A DNA stretch of 64,000 bases from UBA11865 sp963749825 (GCA_963749825.1 CAVVOI010000014.1:1-64000); one strand, 5' to 3'. Positions 25,691 to 34,071 are shown, numbered from the stretch's first letter. Program-made: numbers and translations. The notes: generated by a model not told the origin, from the sequence alone.

Positions 25691-26356
25691 TTGGGACGTA
25701 AAGTACATCCTATTGGATTTCGCCTTAAATCGATTCGAGATTGGAATGCTCGTTGGTATGCAGAAGGCGATCGTTATCGCGATTTACTAATAGAGGATTT
25801 CGCGATACGGCGACAGATAAGAAAAGAATTGCCACGAGCAGGGATTTCGAAAATAGATATCGAACGGTTTCCCAACCAAATTCAAGTAGTGATTTGGACA
25901 TCCAAACCGGGTATTGTCATTGGTCGAAAGGGCGCAACGGTCAAGGATTTGCGTAACAGCCTTAAAGACATGACGGACAAAGCCGTGAAATTGGACGTGG
26001 AAGAAATCGCATTACCTGATCTCGACGCTAGATTAGTTGCCGAAAATATTGCAGGTCAATTGAATAGGCGAATTTCCCATAGCAGGGCGATGAAGCGAGC
26101 CGTGATGCAGGCTATGCGTCAGGGCGTAGAGGGCATTCGAATCGAATGTGGTGGACGATTGTCCGGGGCAGAAATGGCCCGTACTGAAAAAATATGGGAC
26201 GGTCGAGTACCTCGAAATACGATTCGCGCTGATCTTGATTATGGTACTGCTGAAGCCTTGACTACTTTTGGCCGAATTGGCGTAAAAGTTTGGATTTACA
26301 AAGGTGAAGTTCTGCCGCAAAAGAGCGAAGCGACAGACGTTTATATCAGTGACTAA
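25691..26356 (+). CDS. rpsC: 30S ribosomal protein S3
   Basis: S3 lines the mRNA entry channel and has helicase activity together with S4. The TTG at 25691 has GGGAGG upstream and gives the family N-terminus (M)GRKVHPIGFRL and 221 residues; the longer frame from 25652 overlaps rplV. The KH domain carries the GxxG loop as GRKG, and the C-terminal domain has ERPRNTIRADLDY-like RVPRNTIRADLDYG. The TTG start is unusual but shared with rpsD and rpoA here. Confidence 0.96.
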   Translation: MGRKVHPIGFRLKSIRDWNARWYAEGDRYRDLLIEDFAIRRQIRKELPRAGISKIDIERFPNQIQVVIWTSKPGIVIGRKGATVKDLRNSLKDMTDKAVKLDVEEIALPDLDARLVAENIAGQLNRRISHSRAMKRAVMQAMRQGVEGIRIECGGRLSGAEMARTEKIWDGRVPRNTIRADLDYGTAEALTTFGRIGVKVWIYKGEVLPQKSEATDVYISD

Positions 26357-26442
26357 GAATAGATGTCAGTTATTGGTTGACTACCATATCTCCGATAGCT
26401 CGGACCAGGTAGTAACCACAGACTGGTATTTGGAGAATTATC

Positions 26443-26859
26443 ATGTTGATGCCAAAACGCGTTAAATACCGGAAGCAGTTCCGTGGCCGCATGAGAGGAA
26501 TGGCGAAAGGCGGGACCGAACTCCTTCAAGGTGATTTTGGCCTCCAAGCTTTAGAGCCCGGTTGGATTACTAGCCGGCAGATTGAGGCTGTTCGTCGAGC
26601 TATCGTTCGGCAGATGCGCCGGCGAGGTCGTTATTGGATTCGCGTATTTCCCGATAAACCGGTGACCGCCAAACCAGCTGAAACCCGGATGGGTAAAGGT
26701 AAAGGCTCGGTGGATCACTGGGTAGCAGTGGTCAAACCTGGCCGCGTGATGTTCGAGGTATCTGGCGTATCGGAACCAGTAGCTCGTGAAGCGCTTAAGC
26801 GAGGTGGCTATAAGCTGCCGATCAAAACCCAGATCGTTGCTCGAGAAGGAGGGGTTTAG
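26443..26859 (+). CDS. rplP: 50S ribosomal protein L16
   Basis: L16 organises the A-site tRNA elbow region. The 138-residue protein has MLMPKRVKYRKQFRGR, the GDFGLQALEPGWITSRQIEA segment and the MGKGKGSVDHWVAVVKPGR loop, all standard. GGAG precedes the ATG. The stop codon shares a base with the rpmC GTG start, so the pair is coupled. Confidence 0.97.
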   Translation: MLMPKRVKYRKQFRGRMRGMAKGGTELLQGDFGLQALEPGWITSRQIEAVRRAIVRQMRRRGRYWIRVFPDKPVTAKPAETRMGKGKGSVDHWVAVVKPGRVMFEVSGVSEPVAREALKRGGYKLPIKTQIVAREGGV

Positions 26860-27254
26860 TGGCTAGCATTGTGGAATTGCGAGAAATGAGTGATGAACAG
26901 CTTCTTAAGATGCTAGAAGACTCACGTGAAGAGATGTTTAACTTGAGATTTCAGCATGCGTCTGCTCGATTAAGCGATGTGTCGCGCTTACGAACAGTCA
27001 GACGCCAGATCGCCCAGTTGGAGACGGTCTTGCATATGCGTGAGCTAGCCATCGAGGAAGCATCTGACCAGGTAGATGTGGCCAAAGCCATAAATGGAAA
27101 GGATTGGAGCGCGAAAGCCCATTTCAACTACGAAGTGAGCGCCTGGGAAATAACCTTCTCCGACGATGACGAGGATGAGTTAGCAACAGCACTCGTAGAT
27201 CTGAACAGGAAGATACAAACAGGTCGTCGGGCTCGACGAAGAGCTAATAATTAA
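26859..27254 (+). CDS. rpmC: 50S ribosomal protein L29 with a C-terminal extension
   Basis: L29 is a small two-helix protein beside L23 at the tunnel exit, usually 60-70 residues. Residues 1-65 here are a normal L29 (LREMSDEQLLKMLEDSREEMFNLRFQ, then RLRTVRRQIAQLETVLHMRE). About 65 further residues follow, ending with an acidic patch SDDDEDE, a predicted helix and a basic tail GRRARRR. The added part lies near the nascent-chain exit in the ribosome and has no family I recognise. The start is GTG overlapping the rplP stop. Confidence 0.92.
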   Translation: MASIVELREMSDEQLLKMLEDSREEMFNLRFQHASARLSDVSRLRTVRRQIAQLETVLHMRELAIEEASDQVDVAKAINGKDWSAKAHFNYEVSAWEITFSDDDEDELATALVDLNRKIQTGRRARRRANN

Positions 27255-27289
27255 CCATTTTATGTAGGTTAGTAACGGGATAAGGTTCA

Positions 27290-27541
27290 ATGAGAGAACA
27301 AAGAAAACGATTGATCGGGGTCGTTACCAGCGACAAAATGGACAAAACTGTGGTCGTAGCGGTAACTACCACTCGACGGCACCAGCAATATGGAAAAGTG
27401 GTTCGTTTGGTAAAGAAGTTTAAGGCTCATGATGAAAATAACGAATGCCAGATCGGCGATCGCGTGCAAATCATCGAATCACGGCCTTTAAGTCGAGACA
27501 AGCGATGGTCGGTCGTATCCATCATGGAGCGCGCGCGCTAA
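27290..27541 (+). CDS. rpsQ: 30S ribosomal protein S17
   Basis: S17 is a primary 16S rRNA-binding OB-fold protein. The 83-residue sequence has RKRLIGVVTSDKMDKTVVV and the conserved IGDRVQIIESRPLSRDKRW motif. It follows rpmC after 35 bases and precedes rplN in the usual spc order. Confidence 0.96.
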   Translation: MREQRKRLIGVVTSDKMDKTVVVAVTTTRRHQQYGKVVRLVKKFKAHDENNECQIGDRVQIIESRPLSRDKRWSVVSIMERAR

Positions 27542-27609
27542 GGCTGCCAGACCCTGGTGCAGATTGATTAAGATTTAGAGCACGCGCTCATTTTGAAGAG
27601 GCATATACG

Positions 27610-27981
27610 ATGATTCAGCAAGAAAGCCGTTTGAATGTCACAGATAATTCTGGGGCAAGAGAGCTCCTGGTAATTCAGGTGAGAGGTGGCACTGGCCGTA
27701 AATACGGCGGCGTCGGGGATGTGGTAATAGGCACAGTAAAGAAGGCTGTCCCAAATTCCCCTGTTAAGAAAAGTACCGTAGTTAAGGCGGTAATTGTTCG
27801 TACAAAAAAGGAATACCGTCGAGAAGACGGCAGCTATATAGCATTTGACGATAATGCCGCTGTGCTCTTGGATCAGGAAGGACGAAATCCAATCGGAACC
27901 CGAGTTTTTGGTCCTGTTGCACGCGAACTCCGAGAGAAGGGTTTCGGCCGGATAATGTCTCTGGCTCCTGAAGTATTGTAG
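27610..27981 (+). CDS. rplN: 50S ribosomal protein L14
   Basis: L14 forms inter-subunit bridges and is the docking site of the silencing factor RsfS. The 123-residue protein opens MIQQESRLNVTDNSGAREL and has the GGTGRKYGGVGDVVIGTVK core and the FDDNAAVLLD segment. GAAGAGG precedes the ATG. First gene of the spc-like part. Confidence 0.97.
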   Translation: MIQQESRLNVTDNSGARELLVIQVRGGTGRKYGGVGDVVIGTVKKAVPNSPVKKSTVVKAVIVRTKKEYRREDGSYIAFDDNAAVLLDQEGRNPIGTRVFGPVARELREKGFGRIMSLAPEVL

Positions 27982-28044
27982 CAGCAACACCATTGGATTT
28001 TGGGCTTGAATTAATGAACCATTTGGCTAATAGGAACTAAGGGT

Positions 28045-28368
28045 ATGCGAATCAAGGTTGGTGACGAAGTTGAGGTGATTGCCGGCAACGATAAGGGTGT
28101 GCGAGGCAAAGTGCAACGCATCTTTCCTCATAAGAACCGTTTGGTTATCTCTGGCGTTAATGTCGTCAAAAAACATCAAAAACCACAACAAACTGGTGGT
28201 CGGGCTCCCGCTCAAGGTGGCATCATTGAATTTGAAGCGCCCATTGATTTATCCAATGTGATGTTGGTTTGTCCCGACACGGGTGAGCCAACCAGGATTG
28301 GAATAAGACGAGATGAGGACGGCGTTCGAGTTCGTTATTCGAAGAAAAGCGGGAAGGACATCGACTAA
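28045..28368 (+). CDS. rplX: 50S ribosomal protein L24
   Basis: L24 is an early assembly protein at the tunnel exit. The 107-residue protein has the KOW motif KVGDEVEVIAGNDKGVRGKVQRIF, split across its first 30 residues, then a basic linker and the zinc-free C-terminal domain. AGGAACTAAGG precedes the ATG. A hairpin begins two bases after its stop. Confidence 0.95.
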   Translation: MRIKVGDEVEVIAGNDKGVRGKVQRIFPHKNRLVISGVNVVKKHQKPQQTGGRAPAQGGIIEFEAPIDLSNVMLVCPDTGEPTRIGIRRDEDGVRVRYSKKSGKDID

Positions 28369-28369
28369 T

Positions 28370-28395
28370 TATTTGGTGGGTACGAGCACCAAATA
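28370..28395 (+). promoter_or_regulatory. Hairpin between rplX and rplE (possible S8-type control site)
   Basis: Perfect 9-bp stem TATTTGGTG (28370-28378) with CACCAAATA (28387-28395) around an 8-base loop. It lies 43 bases before the rplE ATG. In E. coli the S8 repressor binds mRNA at this same gene junction. I do not see the S8 core bulge clearly, so this is a positional suggestion only. Confidence 0.4.
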
Positions 28396-28438
28396 GCAGT
28401 CGTGATGACACGGCAGATTGAGAGAGAAAGGTATTAAT

Positions 28439-29005
28439 ATGGCATTCAAGTCATTACAAGAACAGTATAAGGAAGAAATAGTTCCTGCTCTGATGAAGGA
28501 TTTTGGGTACAAGAGTCTGATGCAAGTGCCTTCGCTAAAGAAGATCGTCGTAAATGTCGGCCTAGGAGAAGCTTTGGATAATGCAAAAGCTATCGATTTC
28601 GCACTTAATGACATTCAGCTGATCACAGGCCAGAAGCCTGTGGTGACCAAAGCAAAGAAGTCGATCGCTACATTTAAGTTACGCGAAGGACGGTCTATCG
28701 GCATCAAGGTGACGCTGCGCGGTGAACGGATGTGGAGTTTCTATACACGGCTCGTTCATGTCGCTCTGCCTAGGACCCGGGATTTTCAGGGTGTTTCCCC
28801 TGATTCTTTTGATGGAAGGGGTAATTATTCGCTGGGATTACGCGAACAGTTGATTTTCCCAGAGATTGAATACGATCAGATCGATAAGGTCCGTGGCATG
28901 GAAGTAAATATCGTTACTACCGCCCAGAGTGATGAAGAAGGTAGAGTATTGTTAACGTATCTAGGAATGCCTTTCAGACAGATGGCCACGATAGAGGGGG
29001 TTTAA
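28439..29005 (+). CDS. rplE: 50S ribosomal protein L5
   Basis: L5 holds 5S rRNA and contacts the P-site tRNA. From the ATG at 28439 (GAAAGG upstream) the protein has 188 residues; an in-frame TTG seven codons earlier is not needed. LKKIVVNVGLGEA, ITGQKPVVTKAKKSIATFKLREG and the GVSPDSFDGRGNYSLGLREQ loop are family hallmarks. Confidence 0.96.
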   Translation: MAFKSLQEQYKEEIVPALMKDFGYKSLMQVPSLKKIVVNVGLGEALDNAKAIDFALNDIQLITGQKPVVTKAKKSIATFKLREGRSIGIKVTLRGERMWSFYTRLVHVALPRTRDFQGVSPDSFDGRGNYSLGLREQLIFPEIEYDQIDKVRGMEVNIVTTAQSDEEGRVLLTYLGMPFRQMATIEGV

Positions 29006-29015
29006 GGAGAATAGC

Positions 29016-29222
29016 ATGGCAAAAAAATCAATGGTTTCGAGGGAATCACGCCGCAAATATCAGGTTAGGGTTCGTAACCGGTGCCAGTTCGTCGATCCAA
29101 GAACTAACAATACTTGCGGCCGGCCTCGTGGTTACATACGTCGATTTGGATTATGCCGCATTCATTTTCGTGAACAAGCTTTGATTGGCAATATTCCCGG
29201 CGTAGTCAAGTCTAGCTGGTAA
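29016..29222 (+). CDS. rpsZ: 30S ribosomal protein S14, zinc-ribbon type with altered metal site
   Basis: A short type Z S14 of 68 residues (usually 61) that packs in the 30S head next to S3 and S10. The usual zinc site is C-x2-C-x12-C-x2-C. Here it is Cys23-x10-Cys34-x12-Cys47-x2-His50: the first knuckle is stretched by eight residues and the fourth ligand is His. The flanking GRPRGYIRRFGLCRIHFRE and IPGVVKSSW are otherwise typical. Zinc binding by C3H is plausible. AAGGAG precedes the ATG. Confidence 0.93.
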   Translation: MAKKSMVSRESRRKYQVRVRNRCQFVDPRTNNTCGRPRGYIRRFGLCRIHFREQALIGNIPGVVKSSW

Positions 29223-29235
29223 GGGTGAATGAATT

Positions 29236-29643
29236 ATGACGATGAGCGATCCGATTGCCGATATGTTAACTCGACTTCGCAACGCGATGATGCGGCAGCA
29301 TGAGACAGTGTCAATGCCACATTCGAGTATGAAAGAACGAGTAGCCAAAGTCTTAGCCGAAGAAGGGTATATAGCGGATTATCAGCAGATACCAGGTAGT
29401 CCCCAGCCGAGTTTGCAATTGCGTTTGAAATATACCGGTGACCGCAGAGTTCGACGGTCGGTCATCACTGGCATCGAACGCGTAAGTACACCTGGGCGGC
29501 GTGTTTATGTCGCCAAAGATGAAATTCCCTGGATTCTAAGTGGCATGGGCATTGCGGTTATGACAACGTCCAAAGGTGTTATGACCGGCCAACAGGCCCG
29601 GCGAATGGGCATTGGCGGCGAAGTCATTTGTAAAGTTTGGTAG
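29236..29643 (+). CDS. rpsH: 30S ribosomal protein S8
   Basis: S8 is a primary 16S rRNA central-domain binder and, in E. coli, the repressor of the spc operon. The 135-residue protein starts DPIADMLTRLRNA and ends in the RNA-binding TTSKGVMTGQQARRMGIGGEVICKVW segment. GGGTGA lies seven bases before the ATG at 29236. Confidence 0.96.
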   Translation: MTMSDPIADMLTRLRNAMMRQHETVSMPHSSMKERVAKVLAEEGYIADYQQIPGSPQPSLQLRLKYTGDRRVRRSVITGIERVSTPGRRVYVAKDEIPWILSGMGIAVMTTSKGVMTGQQARRMGIGGEVICKVW

Positions 29644-29656
29644 TGGAGGAAAAGGC

Positions 29657-30199
29657 ATGTCACGAATTGGGAAAATGCCGATTGAGTTACCCCAGGGTGT
29701 CACAGTTGATATCAAGGGTGCGGATATAGTCGTCACTGGTAAAAAGGGCAAGTTATATCAATCCTTCCAGCCAGACATGATGATTAAGCTTGAAGATGGC
29801 GTGTTGATGGTCGATCGACCGAGCGATTCACGCCAGCATAGAGCATTTCACGGGTTGACTCGTGCATTGTTAAACAACATGGTTGTTGGTGTCACTGACG
29901 GCTTCACTCGAAGACTTCAAGTTGAAGGAGTTGGATACCGGGCAGAATTGAACGGTAAGAACCTGGTCTTAAATGTTGGTTATTCGCATCCGGTTGAGAT
30001 GGAACCCCCGGCCGACGTCCAATTTGAAGTTGAAAACCGGGGCAAACTCATAATTATTACAGGAATTGATAAACAAGTGGTTGGTGAGATATCGGCCCAG
30101 ATCCGAAAAGTTCGCCCGCCGGAACCTTACAAGGGTAAAGGCATCCGGTATGAAGGCGAACATGTTCGTAGGAAAGCCGGCAAGGCAGGAAAGGTTTAG
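29657..30199 (+). CDS. rplF: 50S ribosomal protein L6
   Basis: L6 lies near the sarcin-ricin loop and the factor-binding site. The ATG at 29657 (MSRIGKMPIELP, TGGAGG upstream) gives 180 residues; the frame from 29612 overlaps rpsH. Both halves of the internal L6 duplication are visible, and the end has PPEPYKGKGIRYEGEHVRRK, the conserved C-terminal motif. Confidence 0.96.
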   Translation: MSRIGKMPIELPQGVTVDIKGADIVVTGKKGKLYQSFQPDMMIKLEDGVLMVDRPSDSRQHRAFHGLTRALLNNMVVGVTDGFTRRLQVEGVGYRAELNGKNLVLNVGYSHPVEMEPPADVQFEVENRGKLIIITGIDKQVVGEISAQIRKVRPPEPYKGKGIRYEGEHVRRKAGKAGKV

Positions 30200-30234
30200 T
30201 CTTACCAGTTTCATTAGGATTGAGGTTTGATAAT

Positions 30235-30597
30235 ATGTCAGCCAAGACAAGAAATGCACGAATAATTCGCCACAAGCGCGTACGAAGAAAAATATCTGGG
30301 ACAAGCGAACGGCCTCGGCTTAACGTCTTTCGTAGTTCAAAGCACATTTATGCCCAGATAATTGATGATACTGTTGGTAACACTCTGGTCTCGGTTTCTA
30401 CCATAGATGCTGAAGTGGCCGGGAATGCTAGCGGTAAGACAAAAAAAGAACAAGCAGCAGTGGTCGGAAAAACGATTGCAGAGCGTGCCACTGCCGCCGG
30501 AATAGATGAGGTGGTTTTCGACCGAGGTGGCTATCTTTACCACGGTCGAGTGAAGTCATTAGCCGATGCTGCCCGAGAAGGTGGTCTCAAGTTCTAA
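30235..30597 (+). CDS. rplR: 50S ribosomal protein L18
   Basis: L18 binds 5S rRNA. The ATG at 30235, with GAGG ten bases upstream, gives 120 residues beginning with the basic MSAKTRNARIIRHKRVRRKI. RPRLNVFRSSKHIYAQIIDD and the C-terminal FDRGGYLYHGRVKSLADAAR are standard. The earlier in-frame TTG at 30220 is less likely. Confidence 0.96.
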   Translation: MSAKTRNARIIRHKRVRRKISGTSERPRLNVFRSSKHIYAQIIDDTVGNTLVSVSTIDAEVAGNASGKTKKEQAAVVGKTIAERATAAGIDEVVFDRGGYLYHGRVKSLADAAREGGLKF

Positions 30598-30615
30598 TAG
30601 ATATTGGAGAAGATT

Positions 30616-31140
30616 ATGGGCCAAAGACGTCAGTCATACGGTGATCGCAGCGAATTTGATGAACGAATCATTGATATTACCCGCGTTGCCAAGGTTGTTA
30701 AAGGTGGTCGTCGCTTTGCTTTTCGCGTCGTAGTCGTCATAGGCGATAACAAGGGGCGTGTTGGCTTTGGGATGGGTAAGGCTAGATCTGTGCCTGATGC
30801 TATTCGCAAAGCTCTGGAAGCTGCCCGCAAAGATATGGAACTTGTACCGATGGTTGGCAGCACTATACCGCATCAGATCATTGGACGGCACGGTGCAGCC
30901 AAGGTTCTACTAAAGCCAGCTTCGCCGGGTACTGGCGTAATCGCCGGAGGTAGTGTTCGCGCTGTTATCGAAGCTGCAGGGTACCGGGATATTCTGGCAA
31001 AATCTTTAGGCAGCAACAATGTATTAAATGTGATATTGGCGACCATGGACGGTTTGCGTCGACTCAAGAGTGTTAGAGAAGTGGCCGCTGCTCGAGGAAA
31101 AGATGTGTCTGATGTGTCTCCTTTCTGGACTCGTCGTTGA
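30616..31140 (+). CDS. rpsE: 30S ribosomal protein S5
   Basis: S5 lies at the mRNA entry and stabilises the decoding head. The ATG at 30616 (TTGGAGA upstream) gives 174 residues. RVAKVVKGGRRFAFRVVVVIG, GRVGFGMGKA and the GVIAGGSVRAVIEAAG loop, in which spectinomycin-resistance changes occur in other species, are present with no obvious resistance change. Confidence 0.96.
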   Translation: MGQRRQSYGDRSEFDERIIDITRVAKVVKGGRRFAFRVVVVIGDNKGRVGFGMGKARSVPDAIRKALEAARKDMELVPMVGSTIPHQIIGRHGAAKVLLKPASPGTGVIAGGSVRAVIEAAGYRDILAKSLGSNNVLNVILATMDGLRRLKSVREVAAARGKDVSDVSPFWTRR

Positions 31141-31171
31141 CATTAATATGACGGTGCAGGAGATTTGAGCA

Positions 31172-31357
31172 ATGGCAGAAAAAATTCGAATTACCTATAA
31201 AAAAAGTTCAATTGGTTATGATAGAAAGCAACAAGCCACCATCAGGGCGCTAGGTTTGCGGAAGTTGAATCAGAGTGTTGAACACAATGATACGCCTGTC
31301 ATTCGTGGCATGGTGGGCAAGGTGAGTCACCTGGTTGTTGTTGAAGAGGTGAAATAA
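31172..31357 (+). CDS. rpmD: 50S ribosomal protein L30
   Basis: A 61-residue single-domain L30 with the family line IRITYKKSSIGYDRKQQATI and LGLRKLNQSVEHNDTPVIRG. CAGGAG lies upstream. It is directly followed, after one base, by rplO. Confidence 0.95.
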   Translation: MAEKIRITYKKSSIGYDRKQQATIRALGLRKLNQSVEHNDTPVIRGMVGKVSHLVVVEEVK

Positions 31358-31358
31358 G

Positions 31359-31826
31359 ATGAAATTGCACGATCTGCGTCCAAATCCTGGAAGCAAAAAA
31401 AAGCGCAAGCGAGTAGGTCGTGGTATCTCTGCCGGCCAAGGCAAAACGGCCGGACGCGGTACCAAGGGTCAAGGTGCTCGAAGTGGCGGCGGCAAAGGAC
31501 AATACTTTGAGGGCGGTCAGCTGCCCTTGGTTCGACGTCTTCCGTTTAAGCGTGGATTTACCAACATAAACAAGGTCGTTTACAATCCAGTGAATGTCGG
31601 TAAACTGGCGCGTTTTGAGCCAAATACTGAAGTTGATCCAGAACTCTTAGTCGAGTTGGGACTCATAAAAAAAGTAAGCGACCCTGTCGTGGTGCTTGGT
31701 ACAGGTGATATATCTGTCGCCTTATCCGTCACTGCACACCGATTTTCGTCAACGGCTAAATCGAAGATTGAAGCTGCTGGCGGTATGGTAAACGTTATTC
31801 CCCTAAAAGAAAACCAAGGTAACTAA
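31359..31826 (+). CDS. rplO: 50S ribosomal protein L15
   Basis: L15 is a late-assembly protein with a long basic N-terminal tail: MKLHDLRPNPGSKKKRKRVG and a Gly/Arg/Lys-rich stretch through residue 50. The globular half has GGQLPLVRRLPFKRGFTN. The 155-residue length is normal. GAGGTGA within the end of rpmD serves as its ribosome-binding site. Confidence 0.96.
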   Translation: MKLHDLRPNPGSKKKRKRVGRGISAGQGKTAGRGTKGQGARSGGGKGQYFEGGQLPLVRRLPFKRGFTNINKVVYNPVNVGKLARFEPNTEVDPELLVELGLIKKVSDPVVVLGTGDISVALSVTAHRFSSTAKSKIEAAGGMVNVIPLKENQGN

Positions 31827-31855
31827 CTACCTGGTATCTGATTGGAGAGATTTAA

Positions 31856-33205
31856 ATGATTGAATCAGTACGCGTAGCGTTTGCCTTACCTGATTTGCGG
31901 CGGCGCATTCTCTATACTATCTGGATACTCGTCATCTATAGGCTGGTGGCCAATATACCAGTCCCCGGTGTGGACCTGGAGGCCTGGCTGACTTTCGTTA
32001 ATGCGGGCTCATCTAATACTGGTCTTCTCGGAGTACTGAATCTGCTCTCCGGTGGTGCCGTGAGCACGTTTTCGGTTATGGCGATGGGTGTCTATCCATA
32101 CATAACGGCTTCAATTATCATCAACTTGTTGACGCCGATCGTGCCTCAATTAGAGGAGTTGGCGGCCGAAGGTGAGACGGGCCGAAATAAAATCAACCGG
32201 CTGACCTATTATCTGACGATCCCGCTGGCAATCCTTCAAGCTGTCGGTCAGATTCGGCTAATTGGTTTTAGTGTTGCCGGTGGACTGGAGACGATATTGC
32301 CTAACTTCGGTTTAGGTTCTGGCGATTTGCTACCTACGCTAACCACGCTAGCGGCAATGACGGCAGGCACGATGTTCGCGATTTGGCTGGGTGAACAGAT
32401 CACTGAGAACGGTATTGGCCAGGGCATCTCGTTGATCATTTTCGGTGGCATCGTGTCCAGGATACCGACGAATTTGGTTGGACTTCTCAACTTACCTAGC
32501 CAAACTGCTCAAATTTTTTCCTTCATCGGATTTGTTGTTCTCACGGTCTTGACAGTTTTGGTAATCGTGATCATTCAGGAAGGACAGCGCAGAATTCCAG
32601 TGCAATATGGGCGCCGTGTGCGTGGCCGCAAGGTCTATCAAGGACAAAGCACCTACATACCGTTAAAGGTTAACACGGCCGGCATGATCCCGATCATCTT
32701 TGCCCAATCGATCCTTACTTTCCCGGCTCTTCTGGCTCAATTTTTCATCGGTAATAGTAACAGTTTTGTGGATACAAGCGCCCAGTGGGTCAATCTCCAA
32801 TTTGGCACGCAATCCACTTTCCTTTATTGGTTTATTTACTTTATTTTGGTCGTTGGTTTCACATTTTTCTATACCGACGTCATGGTTCAGCAACAGCGAT
32901 TATGGGATACATTGCAGAAGCAGGGTGGATTCATTCCTGGAATCAGACCGGGTAAGAAAACGAAAGATTACATCATGTCAGTTGTGCGCCGGATTACGCT
33001 GGTCGGCGCCATATTCTTAGGCGGGATCGCCATCTTACCTGGCATTTTGCAATTTGTCGGCCGGCTACTACGGATTCCGGGACTTGAACAAAGTGCTCTA
33101 GTCATAACAGGTGCAGGATTGATCATTGTCGTTGGCGTAGTCATTGATACCATGCGGCAACTGGAATCGCAGCTTATCATGCGCCATTACGAAAGCTTCA
33201 TTTGA
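31856..33205 (+). CDS. secY: Protein translocase subunit SecY
   Basis: SecY is the channel of the Sec translocon in the inner membrane. The 449-residue protein has ten predicted membrane segments. The plug-region NLLSGGAVSTFSVMAMGVYPYI segment (shown here in part), the loop GEQITENGIGQGISLIIF, and the cytoplasmic loop RRIPVQYGRRV used for SecA and ribosome binding are all clear. It follows rplO in spc order and leads into adk with almost no gap. Confidence 0.97.
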   Translation: MIESVRVAFALPDLRRRILYTIWILVIYRLVANIPVPGVDLEAWLTFVNAGSSNTGLLGVLNLLSGGAVSTFSVMAMGVYPYITASIIINLLTPIVPQLEELAAEGETGRNKINRLTYYLTIPLAILQAVGQIRLIGFSVAGGLETILPNFGLGSGDLLPTLTTLAAMTAGTMFAIWLGEQITENGIGQGISLIIFGGIVSRIPTNLVGLLNLPSQTAQIFSFIGFVVLTVLTVLVIVIIQEGQRRIPVQYGRRVRGRKVYQGQSTYIPLKVNTAGMIPIIFAQSILTFPALLAQFFIGNSNSFVDTSAQWVNLQFGTQSTFLYWFIYFILVVGFTFFYTDVMVQQQRLWDTLQKQGGFIPGIRPGKKTKDYIMSVVRRITLVGAIFLGGIAILPGILQFVGRLLRIPGLEQSALVITGAGLIIVVGVVIDTMRQLESQLIMRHYESFI

Positions 33206-33213
33206 GATCTGAG

Positions 33214-33885
33214 ATGTTATTTGTCGTATTAATGGGTGGTCCCGGCGCAGGCAAAGGGACCCAGGCACGAAAACTACAAGAGTCGCTCGGTATCCCGCAG
33301 GTTGCCTCAGGTGACCTGTTTCGGGAGCATTTTAAAAATGAGACAGAGTTGGGCAAGCTCGCGCACCGTTACATCGACAAGGGTGAACTCGTTCCTGATG
33401 ACGTAACCGTTGAAATGGTACGTGAACGCTTGCTCTGTAAAGATTGCGCTGGTGGCGCTATCCTGGATGGGTTTCCTCGGACGACGGTCCAGGCTAAAGC
33501 TTTGGATTCGTTTCTAGGTGAAATGCAAGATCCGATCATTATCGCACCGTTTATTCATGTATCTTCAGAGGTACTGTTGAGACGTCTTTCCGGACGGATG
33601 ACGTGCCAAAAATGTGGCCATGTGTTTCATATCGTATTTAGCCCGCCGGAAGTTCCAGATAGGTGTGACTTTGATGGAAGTCCTCTTTACCAACGCGAGG
33701 ATGATACAGAAGAAACACAGAGGAGGCGTATCCAAGTATATTATGATCAAACAACGCCTCTCTTAAATTATTATCGGCAACGCGATTTGTTGGTCGAAAT
33801 AGATGGCGATCAGCCAATGGAAGCTGTTCATCGAGATTTAATTGCGGCGATTCATGACGCAAGCGAAATGAATGCCACAAATTGA
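33214..33885 (+). CDS. adk: Adenylate kinase, zinc-type LID
   Basis: Adk interconverts ATP + AMP and 2 ADP. The P-loop is GGPGAGKGT, the AMP-site motif DGFPRT, and the LID has a zinc site Cys-x2-Cys-x16-Cys-x2-Asp (CQKC ... CDFD) of the Gram-positive/Chloroflexota form. The ATG at 33214 gives 223 residues; a TTG at 33202 overlapping the secY stop would add four. The usual downstream neighbours map and infA are absent, and rpmJ begins 16 bases after the stop. Confidence 0.95.
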   Translation: MLFVVLMGGPGAGKGTQARKLQESLGIPQVASGDLFREHFKNETELGKLAHRYIDKGELVPDDVTVEMVRERLLCKDCAGGAILDGFPRTTVQAKALDSFLGEMQDPIIIAPFIHVSSEVLLRRLSGRMTCQKCGHVFHIVFSPPEVPDRCDFDGSPLYQREDDTEETQRRRIQVYYDQTTPLLNYYRQRDLLVEIDGDQPMEAVHRDLIAAIHDASEMNATN

Positions 33886-33900
33886 CATGGAGTACAAGAA

Positions 33901-34014
33901 ATGAAGGTATCATCATCTATTAAGCGGCGTTGTCCGAAGTGTAAGATCGTAAAGCGGAAAGGTGTGGTTTACGTGATTTGTGAGAATCCAAACCACAAAC
34001 AGAGACAAGGCTAA
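33901..34014 (+). CDS. rpmJ: 50S ribosomal protein L36
   Basis: A 37-residue zinc-binding ribosomal protein at the base of the large subunit, very short but unmistakable. It starts MKVSSSIKRRCPKCKIVKRK, with the metal ligands Cys11, Cys14, Cys27 and His32 in the standard C-x2-C-x12-C-x4-H spacing and the RQG end. GGAG lies upstream. It sits where infA-rpmJ usually occur. Confidence 0.95.
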   Translation: MKVSSSIKRRCPKCKIVKRKGVVYVICENPNHKQRQG

Positions 34015-34071
34015 AGGATATTGTAGGTCCTGGTGATAGATGTTATCGCAGGGCAAAGATACGGAGAAAAG

